From contig NW_024040817.1 in assembly GCF_014851395.1 (NCBI RefSeq), positions 22,750,269-22,814,268 of the forward strand: 64,000 nt of DNA, in the 5' to 3' direction. The position numbers and the translations under genes were made by a program. Within the stretch, counting starts at the first letter, position 1; every line of letters starts with the position of its first letter. The notes under the pieces were generated by a model. The model had not been told where the DNA came from, searched no databases, and saw only the letters and a program-made list of their open reading frames with translations. Below, piece after piece: positions 24,774 to 36,308 of the stretch. This DNA is from Micropterus salmoides (Eukaryota; Chordata; Actinopteri; Centrarchiformes; Centrarchidae).

Positions 24774-26358
24774 TAGGGTTTCCACCCGTCCCTTAAAATA
24801 TGGTATCGTCCCGCATCGATTCAAAATGGGATGTGATTTGTACCGTATTTTCGAGTTGTCTTTAATGCAGCATCCCATGCAAATCATCCCACCCGCATTC
24901 TGTAAATACTTCTCCTTTTATACCTGAAATTGGGCAATATTCGCTGCCATTGTTGCTTTCATTAATACAGTCAGGTTCAGAGCAAATAGGAGTCAGATAA
25001 GGGCGGGTCTCTTAGCAGGGAGTCTAGTTGAAAAAACAACAGGGGCAGCTTGAGAAACCCCCCGCTTCCCCTCTGAAACGAAAGCGGATGCAAAAAGTAC
25101 CGACGATGACAAAAGTGGGAGAAATCAAATAGCCTACTTGATGAGTAGATTATCAAACCAAACTGCACAATTTTTCTGCCAGTGTTCTGTGTGGTGCACA
25201 GGTGGCCTGTCAGATGTGTGACAACCTGCCGAGGCAGTGTAATGACTTAATAAAACGTAGGCTACGAATTCTTTGATTGATCACGCTGGATTTCATATGC
25301 TGCATATTTGTTAAGAAATATTGTTACAAAGGCCCAAATGAAGCACATATGGTTTGATTTGTTTTTTAAGGTTGAGATATACAGTCAGACACATAAGCAT
25401 TAATTTTAATAAGATCATTTAATAAGAGATAAGAGAGAGATATAGGCTATTTAATGCACATTTAATTATCAAAATATAGTGCCTATGAAGAATGTGACTA
25501 TGTGTTATGATTAACCAAACTATAAAATTGCATGATTCAATACTATAGAATTAACAATAGGCTGAATAAAAAATAAATACATAAATATATTTACCAATCA
25601 TAAAAATGGTGTTGAAATAAATTGAGAAATGTTTCATTGTTTGGATAGTATTAATATCCAATAATAATGACAAATATTTTAGCCAAAATCTGTATTCACA
25701 CCACCCTTTACAAGTACTCAAGTTCATTAGCAATTTCTTAGCTCTATGGAACTCATTAGGAGTGAGCTTTTTCTGTTTATAGTTTTACTGTAACAATGTG
25801 AAAGACAAACAGCTACTCAGTGCTGCACGAGTAGTGTACTTCTGACAAGAAAACATTTATAAAAGGAAGTAGGCCTGACATGCTCCAATACTGCACACAA
25901 GGCCTACTACTTCTATGTTCATGATGTTCATGGAAAATCCTTTGCAAAAGTCTTTTCAATCAAATCAAAGCATATGTTTTAGCCTATTAGTTAATAAGTT
26001 ATGGACATGTTAAGTTAAGAAAGTTCACAGTTCACATCCAATTTTCTTGTGGTCTCACTGTCACACATTGTTGGCCTATGTTTATTATTGTCATAGCTCT
26101 GTATTCAGTTTTGACAATAAGACCACTAGTCGGTTGTGTTGTGATAGACTGAGTGCATCTGTACACTGATTTCAATAGGAGATAGCTTATTATAATGTCC
26201 ATTGGTATCGATCTTAATACTTTCCTGAAAACATGTTTTAAGTTATGATATACCACCACTGGCACACCTTTGGGCCTGTCGTTGCCGGGCCCCAGAGGGG
26301 TGTGGCCCCCGCTCTGGCAGGTGTCCCTTATTTTTCTGTATTGAAGGTGGCAACCCTA
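24774..26358. mobile_element. 1.6-kb element with TAGGGTTTCCACC / GGTGGCAACCCTA ends
   Basis: The left end TAGGGTTTCCACCCGTCCCTT is mirrored at 26346-26358 by GGTGGCAACCCTA, preceded by a further inverted match (GTCCCTTATTTTTCTG). GGAG flanks both ends, perhaps the remains of a target duplication. The interior is AT-rich and has no coding domain I recognise, so it looks non-autonomous. Confidence 0.6.
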
Positions 26359-29300
26359 GGAGTTTCAGAGTTGTGAGTTATTAATTTGTGTAGCAAGACA
26401 AGGGTGTGATTCTGTATTTAAATAAGTTGCCAACAACGCCACCTGGGGAATTTCAACCCAGGAAATAATATTAAGAGATAGATCACACAGGTTCACCTGA
26501 AATAAGGTAAGTAAGTTTAACTGAATAAGCAAATACTAACTAAGTATACCAATTAAAAAGGCATTCCTTTACTGAATAAAATAGAAGTATGGGTCTAGTA
26601 ATTTAAAATACGATATACTATTTAAAATACACAGTGGCAAAAAGGATAAATCAAAACACACTAAAAATGAATCAAAACATGCAAATCAAATAATTCAAAC
26701 CAACCAAAATGAAAACAGAAGATTGAAAATTACACACACACACAAAACAAAATGCCAACCGTATAAACTACATATACACTATAACTAGACCCAAACAAGA
26801 AGGAAGTATTTAAACCGGCATGCCCGCTTTAAGCCAAGACAGAGCCGGAACTGGGCCGACCAGGCAGAGGGCAATCCCACGGGGGGACCCAAAGCCGAGA
26901 CATGAGGCAGACGGACCAATATTTCGAACCATTAATATTTCGCATGGTAAATAATCAATTAAATGGGCTACAGTATGAGAGACATGCATACATACCCCCA
27001 CGGTTCCACAGCGCACACACATAATTAGTCCACATGCAAGAACAAAACAGCCAGCAAGCAAAACGGTTCGCTCTAAAACAATCAAGGGAGCAGTGTGTTT
27101 AACTGCGATGCACTAAGCGTTACCACCAGCTAAACTGTTCAGCTACAGGCCATGACAGCCGTAACAGCGCTCGCAAACAGAACACCACAACGCCGGACCA
27201 CCATCGCCAACAGTCGAGACGCCCAACCCAGGTGAGAGAGAGACCGACACATCTCAGTAACAACGTTATGTCCATTGACCGCCTGGAGGGTAGCTAGTGT
27301 TTAGAAGGGAGAGGAGGTGTGTGCAGCAGCTCAGTATTTTTTCCACTGGTATTTTTGATGGCGTATCGGACTAGCTGCTTGGCAAGCGTTATATATATAT
27401 ATATTTGTATATATGTAAGATTTAGTGGCATCTAGTGGTGAGGGTTGTGAATTGCCACCATCTGTCCAGTCTACCACTGCCCCCTAACCTTTCAAAGAGC
27501 GTAGGACAGCTACGGTGGCTGAAACAGCACAAAAGGTGTCTCTTCTGAGACTGCAGAGAGTAGCCAGTCAAGAAATGAAGTTTCTTTAGGCAGATATATT
27601 CAGAAATTATATTTACTTAATTATTCAGTAAAACCATGTCTTATTGCGACTTGGCCACTGACAGATAACATGGAAAAAGTAAGCCAAGAGTGTGAAACAC
27701 TGTCACTGTTTCTGCACCACAGTCCATTAAAAAACCACACGTTAGATAAAGTTTATACAAACAATGACAAGAGAAACACACTCATTCTCTCTGTGATTAT
27801 GGACCACCGCCAAAACTGCCTGCCAACAATAATATCTGGCCCACAGCCAGATTAAGGTGCTTTGATAGTGCCAAAAAAATAAATAAAAAATTTAATCGCC
27901 AGATTAAGTTGCATTAAGCTGTAGATATTTATATCATCCCTGCTAAATTATATGCCCTTGAATTTGACAACCACCATTTTTGGCTGATTAGCAGAGAAAA
28001 AGGAGGAGATTTTTGTCTTAAGATGACATAAAACATTTGGACGTCTTAAGACAATTTAAAACACCTGTTTTAACACCACGGCCAATTTTGTTGTCTTAAG
28101 ATGATAGAACATAGGCCACCACTTCATCAAATTCTGATTGAATTGGGCTTAAGAAAAAATATTGATGAATTAATATTATAATAATTAATTATTATATAAT
28201 TATAATATATAAATATTATATTAATTCATATATAGATAATAGCCTATTTGTTACATTGGGGTATATTGTAAAATAAACACAACAATTTGCAGCAATGTTT
28301 TGTTTTAATTGAAAAATAACAAGTGAGTTGTGCTCCTCTACAGGAGAAAGAGTAATAGATACCAGCATCTGCCTAAACCCGCTTCTGTATGGCTACTTTA
28401 TACTAGGACTGCAGAACTATTATATAGACTTAGCCAAATTCTTGATATTATAATTGTGATTGTAATTTTGATTCTTTGACTTGTTGTGGACATTAATAAT
28501 CACCTACGGGGCTGTCAAGTCTATTGAAACAATTTGATCAAGGGCAGGTATTCCATGTCACTGTTTGTGGGAGATTTTTAGAAATAAAGTCTCTTGGGGC
28601 TGTCAAAGGTATAGGCAGCGGACCAAACCACTGTGAGGCATATGAGGTGAGATGATATAGTCTTTCAAAACTTGAAAAAACACACTGGACTCATAGTAGA
28701 GAACAATTTTATATGCATTTGTGTACCAAATGAATAGACGCTGAGGTAAACAGTGGTTTTTACCTTTCCATTTTCACCCAGTCCACTCTAAAGGCAATTG
28801 AAAAAGATAGAACTTGGAATAGTTTTCAAGTGGCCTTTCTGCTTTTAACCACATGGACCCTGGCACCTATTTTCAGGAAAAACGCCTAAAATAACATACC
28901 CAAAATAAATCAGTAATAACTCCTCAACCATTAGGCCTAGATGCATGCTTTTAAAAGGTCAGAAGCTAAGGAATATAAATCCATTGTACATTAACATATT
29001 TATTTTACCATTACAGACATGGAGATGAAATACAGAAAAAAAGTGATATTTTCATCCTCGTCTGGGAAATAAAGGTATATTTTAATGCAATAAACCATCA
29101 AAACCATCATAAGGTAGATTATAATGCACCTGAATATCTTCTAATACACCTGGAATACAACTGTAACTGTAAAGTTGATGAAAAGAAACTAATATACAAC
29201 AGTTATTACACAATCTTTCAAAAATATACCAGGCGAAGTTCCATGTTTTGGCCATATTTACTGTTTATATGTTCACTTTTATTGGGAGTTATCTTCAAAA

Positions 29301-29678
29301 CATTATTTCTCTCCATACAACCACATTCCAAATAACATAAAGCTTCCAAAACATTTAAGTATTCATAAAAACAGTCAATATATATGACCAAAAACACTCC
29401 CATGCTTTCCAGGCCACACCTTGAGAACCTCTTTCTCTTTGTCTTGACGAGACGAATTCATACATATCCTGGATGTCTGTGTAGCTCCTAGGGGTCGCTA
29501 GCAGAGCCGATAAAGACCGCCTCCGCCAAAGAAAACTCTTCTTCTCTACTTCAATCTGACAACAGGAATGAAACTTAGAGCTAAGGCGACCTCACCAAGA
29601 TGGCGGACAGAAAACAGCTAGAACAGCGAAAATCGATTACATCCCCCCTATCCGGCAAGTCCGTTTCCAAAAACCGAT
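26359..29678. other. Intergenic AT-rich DNA
   Basis: No host exon is visible. It includes a repeat-like block at 27419-27560, an AT-only tract at 28160-28230, and otherwise undistinguished sequence. Confidence 0.45.
27419..27560. repeat. Dispersed repeat with GTGGCATCTAGTGGTGAGG
   Basis: The block GTGGCATCTAGTGGTGAGG followed by a CCACC and GTAGGACAGC-CACGGTGGC-like order resembles a repeat I recognise from teleost genomes. No second copy in this window supports it. Confidence 0.4.
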
Positions 29679-30705
29679 TAGGGGAGACCAGGGATTGTTG
29701 TAACACAGGTCATTCGTAACACTTTCTTCAGTTTCTCCAATCAGGAACAAGTTGCGAATCACATGATTCACTCTGCACATGCTGAGTTTAGTCCTTATTC
29801 CACATGGGGAAAAGTAGCACTTTGTGGCAGCCAATTTTAGAAGGAAAAAAAATATCTTTGAGTTAAGACAATTTTATTATAGATATATTTTTAATATATT
29901 TTTACATATTTTTTACATGATTTATTTTTGTTATAGATTTGCCTGCTTTGTAGTTAAACTTAAACTTAAATCATGTTTATTGCGTGCCTATGTAGAATAC
30001 TTCCATGCAACTTCTTGGTGCTAATGTTTTAGCGGTAAGCTGTAAGGTAAGCTAGTTCATGGCTACAGACTTTGGGTTAGTTGTAACAACAATGCAAATA
30101 TTATACTCTATAGATAAATGTTAAGTTGTATTTATATGTATCGTTTTAATTACAGTATGTGTAAGACCTGTAGGCTTCTCTGCGGGCCCATGAGGCCTGC
30201 ACTCCAGGAGGGACATATATCTGTCACCACTGTGACGGTGTAAGAAAAACAAGCAAACAACAAAACAAACACATACTAATATTCAGTTAGTGCACATTTT
30301 GTTGGATTTAATTATTATGTTCACTACTACATCACTATTATGACTGACAGTAACTTAGATACTTGGATCACCCCTACACATACACACAGAGAAACACACC
30401 AATTATGTTAAAAAATTTTTATTTAAATGTTAAATAAAGAGCTTTTTCTCATATTCCTTATTACACAATATTACATTTCACCACATGGTATGTCACAACT
30501 AACCCAGAATATGGGGTGAATTGTAACATTTTACTCCTTATGTTTGAGACTTAACCACACATTTCCTTCTGTGTTGCAGAAATAACAGTTAGACCTTTTA
30601 ACAGGTATCAAGTAACAAGTAACTAATCACATTTTGAAAGCACTGGCTTAAACAAGCTACAGGCAGAAATGTCGAAAATGTTACAACCATCCCTGGTGTC
30701 CCCTA
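29679..30705. mobile_element. 1.03-kb DNA transposon with 26-bp terminal inverted repeats
   Basis: The left end 29679-29704 (TAGGGGAGACCAGGGATTG...) matches the reverse complement of 30680-30705 at 24 of 26 positions. A second inverted pair lies inside: GGGTTAGTTGTAAC near 30075 and ACAACTAACCC near 30495. The only coding trace is the cysteine-rich stretch near 30157. Superfamily not assigned; it looks non-autonomous. Confidence 0.65.
30157..30245 (+). pseudogene. Possible zinc-binding fragment, frame-broken
   Basis: After an acceptor-like AATTACAG, the frame from ATG at 30157 reads MCKTCRLLCG...LQEGHI. One frame over, it continues YICHHCDGV. Together these would give two CxxC pairs about 20 residues apart, a zinc-ribbon-like layout, split by a one-base lesion. 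It may be a relic of a transposon or captured exon. Evidence is weak, and no family is assigned. Confidence 0.2.
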
Positions 30706-31368
30706 CAGATGGCAGCCAGTATGTAACAAATGTCTCTATAAAGCTATGTGAAAGGAAAATAAGATAAATATAGATAAATCTTCACCCTAATACGCATGCT
30801 TTACATTTTGGCGATGCAAAGCAGCTGCACTGCCCTCTTAGGAGGACAGCTATAGCAACCATGGAAATAAAGTCATCTGAAAGAAAAAATATACAGACTT
30901 GATTTTGTAAAGAGGAAACTGAAGTTGTGATGATGGGAAGAAGACACACAACTCTGTCAGACCTGTCGTCCAACATGAGGAGCGAAGGACAAACAACTCT
31001 CGACTTAACTTTTAGTCTCATAAAGGCCAAGAGTGGAGGACGCTAAGAGACACGTGCTTACTTACCTTCAAAGATTAACTCATGGACTTGGTTTTTGAGT
31101 GAAGATAACGTTAATTGCAAAATTAGTTTTGTGTGATGGCTACCAGTTTTTTGAATGTTTGTCCTTTTAGCTTGGTTTGGGTGTCTGTCAGTCATTTTTT
31201 ACTGTAAATTTAGTCTGTTGAGCTTTCATACTGTTTTAATGAGTTTGTGGCTAACCAATACCGTGATCCTAAAGGTGTTTCATATGGATGATGATGACTG
31301 ACAATGTTTTAAATACCTACGCTTTGTCAGGCTTACTTAAAGTGCTAGTATTTAAACCCCTGAGATGA
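30706..31368. other. Intergenic spacer before the DIRS element
   Basis: No gene or repeat is recognised in this 660-bp stretch. Confidence 0.45.
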
Positions 31369-31421
31369 GAACGTCTCGGGTTACGTATGTAACCCTGGTT
31401 CCCCGAGAAGGGGAACGAGAG

Positions 31422-31580
31422 ACTGCGTCGGTTACGACACTATGGGAACGCCTCTAGGCGAAGCAGGTCTGAACGTGAATGAAATCACTCCAATCCTATT
31501 GGCCTGTTGCTAGAACGGTAAGGTGTGACGGAATAACCGGAGGAGTATAAAGCACACCTGTACACACTCATCATTAGCTT
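31422..31580 (+). repeat. DIRS copy 1 inverted terminal repeat, left (3' side of element)
   Basis: This 159-bp segment, from ACTGCGTCGGTTACGACACT to CATCATTAGCTT, is the reverse complement of 36309-36467 with no difference that I can find by eye. The outermost 53 bases (31369-31421) are specific to this end. Confidence 0.95.
31546..31552 (+). promoter_or_regulatory. TATA box in left DIRS terminal repeat
   Basis: TATAAAG follows GGAGGAG and precedes CACACCTG. It faces into the element on the plus strand, so it could drive transcription antisense to the recombinase region. Confidence 0.5.
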
Positions 31581-31625
31581 AAACTATGAAGCAGGCGCTT
31601 CAGGCGGGGAGAGAGGTGCGGCGGG

Positions 31626-31735
31626 CCGACGCAGTCTCTCGTTCCCCTTCTCGGGGAACCAGGGTTACATACGTAACCCGAGACGTTCCCCTTCGAGGGA
31701 ACTCGAACTGCGTCGGTTACGACACTATGGGAACG
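31626..31735. repeat. DIRS internal complementary region
   Basis: Bases 31626-31688 are the exact reverse complement of the left end 31369-31431, and 31685-31735 that of the right end 36439-36489. They overlap at GTTC (31685-31688). The segment is therefore a copy of both element ends joined head to tail, the template that lets the single-stranded DNA of DIRS elements close into a circle. Confidence 0.95.
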
Positions 31736-31796
31736 AGATACCCACTAAACCGTGCCGAAAACCCCGCCTGCCCCTGTGTGCAATAAAGTGGCACTA

Positions 31797-32832
31797 CTAA
31801 GAGGAGAGCGCACGAGTGCCAGGTGCCGAAGGAAGGTCAAGACTGTAAAACCGAATGAATGTGTGCGGAGTGGCATAGCCAGCCGCTAAACAACATCCTG
31901 CAAGAGGCCCCGGAAAGGAGGGCTCGAGAGGCCGCCTTGCCTCTGGTAGAATGAGCCCTCACAGCCACAGGTGAAGGCAAACCGCGCACCTGATAGGCCA
32001 GGGAAATAGTCTGAACAATCCAGTTGCTAATAGTATGTTTGGATGCAGGGAGCCCGGCCCTGGGAGACCCAAAACACACTAGCAGCTGGTCAGCCTTCCT
32101 CCAACGGGAGGACCTCAGAGTGTAAATACTCAGTGCTCTGACAGGGCAGAGCAGATGAAGTCTCCCGTCCTCCGCCGTCACATGAGGTGGAGGATGAAAT
32201 GCCTGCAGCACTGTGGACCCTGCCGCACAAGAAGGCACTTTAGGGATGTATCCTGAATGAGGGTGCAGGATAGCCCTAATATTCCCCGGGGCAAACTCCA
32301 GGCTTTGCGGGGAAACCGAAAGCGCTTGGAGCTCCCCCACCCTCCTTAGAGAGGTGATAGCAAGGAGAAAGGCCATCTTGAGGGTCAAGTGCTTAGCCTC
32401 AGCTGACTCCAGGGGTTTGAAGGGGGCCTCAGCCAACGCCCCAAGAACCACTGCCAGATCCCAAGTGGGAACCTTGGACCGAGTCGCAGGTCTCATCCTC
32501 CGGGCACCACGGAGGAAAAGTACAACCAAGGGAAGTTTCCCCAAGAACCCCTCCCTCAGAGGGGTGTGGAAAGATGAAATAGCTGCCACGTACACCTTGA
32601 GGGTGGAAGGGGAAAGACCAGCAGAGAACCGGTCCTGGAGGAACTCAAGTACCTGAACCACCGGGCAGGTAACAGGGTCCACCGACCGCTCCCTACACCA
32701 AGTGGAGAAAACACTCCACTTCAGGCCGTACATCCTCCGTGTGGACGGGGCCCTGGAGCTCAGGAGGGTCTCGACTGCTCCGGCTGTTAGACCCGCCTCT
32801 AGGTACTGTGCCCCCTCAGGGGCCAGACCCAC
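31797..32832 (-). pseudogene. DIRS tyrosine recombinase (copy 1), frame-broken near the C-terminus
   Basis: The frame from 32832 begins GLAPEGAQYLEAG and has the alpha-helical N-terminal domain (residues about 20-110) and most of the catalytic domain. It shows the first catalytic Arg in ITSLRRVGEL (residues 163-164) and the HxxR box AHSTRG (His295, Arg298). After about residue 310 the frame ends in a meaningless tail. The true C-terminus, TPHTFIRFYSLDL with the probable nucleophile Tyr, lies in another frame and stops at 31797-31799. This is the integration enzyme of DIRS elements, and this copy cannot make it intact. Confidence 0.88.
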
Positions 32833-34862
32833 AGTCGCCAGGGCAAGGGTGAAGAACCCGGCCCTGCGCCTGGGACAGCAGGTCTCTCCTCAGAGGGACC
32901 CGCCACGGCGGGCCGTCCAGGAGCGACATGATGTCCGAGAACCACACCCGGGTTGGCCAGAACGGGGCTACGAGCAGTAGGCCGACATAGTCCTGGCGGA
33001 CCCGCTCCAGAACCCCGGGAGCAGAGCGACTGGGGGAAAAGCGTACAGACGTAGCCTCGGCCACGAATGTACCATGGCGTCCAGACCCAACGGGGCTGGA
33101 GGAACGAGAGAAACCATAGCGGGCAGTGCGTAGTCTCTTGAGACGCAAACAGATCCACGTCTATGGGGCCGAACTCTTCGCACAAGAGCTCCACCACTTC
33201 GGGGTGAAGTCTCCATTCCCCGGGCCTCAGCCCCTGCCTCAACAGCAGGTCTGCTCCCTGATTCTGTGTCCCCAGGAAATACATCGCCCTGAGCGATAGT
33301 AACCTCTGCTGGGACCACAGGAGGATCTGACGCGCCAGTCTGTCCAGAGGGCGCGAGCGCAGACCGCCCTGGTGATTCAGATAGGCCACCACCGCTGTGT
33401 TGTTCTACTCAGAACGAACCAGGACGTGGTGGCCTTGGAGATCGGGCAGGAAACTCCTTAGAGCCTGGAACACCGCCAACATCTCGAGACAGTTGATATG
33501 CCACTCGGATCGATGCACCTGCCAGGATCCCCTTGCAAAGCGGCCATCCATGACCGCGCCCCAGCCCGTGAGGGAGGCGTCTGTCGAAATAACCAGCCGG
33601 CGACAAGACCCTCCCAGCACGGGCCCCTGGGACAGGAACCAAGTTTCCTTCCAAACTGATAGGGAACGAAGACACTTGCGCGTAACCCAAATCAGACGGA
33701 GAGGATTCCCCTCGGGGAAAAACCCTTGTTCCTTAGCCACCACTGCAGGGGTCTTATGTGCAGCAGTCCAGATGGTATTACGCTGGACGCAGCCGCCAGG
33801 AGACCCAACACTCGTTGAAAGTGTTTCATAGTGATGGCGTGGCCTAACTTCACCCCTTTCACGGCAGCCAATATGGTGTCGACACGTGCCGGAGACAATT
33901 GTGCCCGCATCGTTGTCGAATCCCATGCAACCCCTAGGAACGTAGCCCGTTGGGTGGGCGCCAGCACGCTCTTCTTTGCGTTGAGCCTGAGCCCTAAACG
34001 CCGCAGACGAGCCAGAACGACATCTCGATGCCGAACCGCCAACTCTCGAGACTGGGCTAGGATGAGCCAGTCGTCGATGAAGTTGAAATCCGGATGCCCC
34101 GGAGCCTCAGCGGGGCCAGTGCTGCATCCATACACTTGGTGAATGTGCTAGGGGAAGTGCCAGGCCGAATGGAAGAACCCGATACTGGTAAGCCACACCC
34201 CCGAAGGCAAACCTCAGGAACTTCCTGTGAGAAGGACGGATGGAGACCTAGAAATAGGCGTCCTTTAGATCTATCGTGACGAACCAATCCTCAGATTGGA
34301 TGTGCGTCACGGTGGCGGGGATGATGAGCATCTTTAACCTGAATCTCCTCAGAGACCGGTTAGAACCCGCAGATCCAAAATAGGGCACGCAGCCCTCTGT
34401 CCTTCTTGGGGACTATGAAGTCTCTGTCTGGGGGGGAGACACGTTCCACGGCCCCTTTCCTCAGCAGAGTACAAACTTCCTGTCCCAACACCGGACCTTG
34501 CTCCGGGCGGACCACAGTCCAAACCACCCCCTCTCTTCTGTTGAATTTGGAGGGCGGGCTTTGAACTGTAGTCGATACCCATCTATGGCAGTGCGCAGGA
34601 CCCGCGGAGAAATGTTCGTCAGGCTCCGCCAAGCGTCTGCAAAGTCTGCCAACGGAACCAGCCCCTCGGGGCTGGTGGTCGGTGTCTCGTGTGATCTTCT
34701 GGTGGACCCCTGAAGCCCCAGAACGGCAGGGGGGAGCCGCCGAAGATCCACGGTGAGTGAGTCGGGATGCCGTCCGTCTGCAGACCCTCGGGGCAGGCAG
34801 TACGGTGCGGACTCGATGGTGGCAGGTGCGTCCTGAACGTGTAAACGGCGGGATAACATCAC
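32799..34862 (-). pseudogene. DIRS RT / RNase H / methyltransferase-like polyprotein (copy 1), several lesions
   Basis: The RT region runs from about 34700 to 33690. It shows motif A DLKDAYF, broken by TAG at 34248-34250; the B' region with FTKCMDAAL; and the catalytic FIDDWLI, which is one frame away. A block upstream of FIVPK (near 34420) is deleted relative to copy 2. RNase H follows with TDASLTGWG and NCLEMLAVFQAL and has an in-frame TAG at 33405-33407 before NNTAVVAYLNHQGG. Downstream, GPIDVDLFASQ and CPLWF resemble the Dam-like methyltransferase region of DIRS elements. The product would copy element RNA into DNA; here it is inactive. Confidence 0.85.
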
Positions 34863-35183
34863 CTGTTGCCACGGCGGAGGGGACCTCGGTCGGCCTCCGG
34901 GGGAGGTGGGGGGGGTGCGGGAGGGGAGAAAGACTCCCCTACCCCGGTCTTCCCTGAGCTCCGTCGGGACTGGATGACGGTCCTCAGATCGCGTCTCTCA
35001 GACGGCTGAGGGTGAGAGCGCCGTCTCGCTGCCCCAGCTCCTCGGGGGGCCCCCGAGAAGCGACACTCTGCTTCCCTCCTCTCCGTAGGAGCTCGTAGAG
35101 GGAAGGGACCTACGCCTGGCAGCCTCAGCTGCCTTGGGTCCAGACCGGCGAGGGAGGTACTGGCGGAACGCTTCGCACTGCGT

Positions 35184-36218
35184 CTAACGCTTCGTGGTTC
35201 TGCGAAGCTCCGCCAGATCTTCCTCGGAGGGACCCCCCCTCTGAACCATCTCCTGTAGCAGGTTGGCTTGGTAGGCTTGAAGCACCGTGGTGTGCAAGCT
35301 CGCACCTGCCTGGCCCGCTGGCATGTACGCCTTCCCCACAAGCGTGGATGTGGTGCGACATGGTTTGGATGGTAACGCCGGCTTCTCCAGGGAGGACGCA
35401 AGTCGAGGGGAGAGATAGCTCGCAAGCTCATCCTCCACCCGAGGCATCCTCCCATAACCACGGTCCCTAACCCCCATCACATTACTGTAGTTCAGTGATC
35501 GGGGTGTGGAAAGCCATGTAGAGAAGGGTCTGCCCCATGATTTACTCAGTTCATCATGTAAATCAGGAAAGAATGGCAAAGACCGGCGTGGAGGTGGCGT
35601 GTGGTGCTTAAGAAACCTTTCATCAAGCTACCACTAGCCTGTGGTGTCTGCTCCTCCCGTGGCCAGTTGATGTTGAGCTTAGCCACGGCTCTAGTCACCA
35701 CCTCCAGCAGCACATCATAGTCGGGCGCGGCCAGATGACGCCGCCTCGACACCCGGAAGTCATCGTCACTGCGCTGAGCACGTCCGCCTCCTCGGAGTCG
35801 GATTGCTGCAGCGCCTCCGGATCCAAAACCGCGAGCGGGAGAAGCCGAGAACGGGCTCCCGAACGAGGAAAGGAAGCGTCGGAGCCAGCGGATGAAGGTC
35901 GGGAAAAAGCCTCAGCCGTCCCGAAATCCTCCGACAGATCACGCTGTGAACCCATGAGTGAAGCCGCCGGGCCGCCTCAGCGGCCGCAGGGCCCGCGCCA
36001 CGGGGAAAACACATCCGGCCATCCTCGGAAAAGAGAGCCATGCGGGACCTCAGTACCCGCACGGAAAGGGCTTCGCAACGGGCGCAGGCAGCCCCCTCGA
36101 GAGCTGCCCGTGCGTGCTCCATTCCCAAACATGAGAGACACATCTCATGAGAATCTCCATCCGTGATGTACCGAGGGCAAGAAAAAACACACCTTCTGTA
36201 CATCTGGTTGCCGGACAT
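35184..36218 (-). pseudogene. DIRS gag-like ORF1 (copy 1), frameshifted
   Basis: The start at 36218 gives MSGNQMYRRCVFSCPRY, then a zinc-knuckle-like region CLSCLGMEHARAAL...CARC (CxxC, His, CxxC). Near LHSWV the frame is lost, resumes as GSQRDLSEDFGTAEAF, and changes again around 35600. The conserved C-terminal half is in frame at 35579-35184 (PFFPDLHDELSKSW, ASYLSP, GQAGASLHT, QEMVQRGG). It probably coats element RNA. Matching copy 2 supports the reading. Confidence 0.8.
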
Positions 36219-36308
36219 GCTGGTAGACTTCTTCTTCAGGTAAGACACACTGCTTGTAGGACTGGAGCTTTCTTCAAACAACATACAGAGCGCCTGCTGA
36301 ATAAAAAA

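Noticed and set aside
28160..28230. An AT-only tract with short inverted repeats (GAATTAATAT arms)
   Set aside because: Arms of about 10 bases are expected by chance in DNA made only of A and T, and there are no element hallmarks.
31586..31786. A 66-codon plus-strand frame across the internal complementary region
   Set aside because: It lies in a structural DNA segment made of joined element ends. Nothing suggests a protein.
35735..36166. Open frames on the plus strand of the DIRS element (also 33397-33831, 32354-32656, 55083-55394)
   Set aside because: They are antisense shadows of the GC-rich gag-like, RT and recombinase coding strand.
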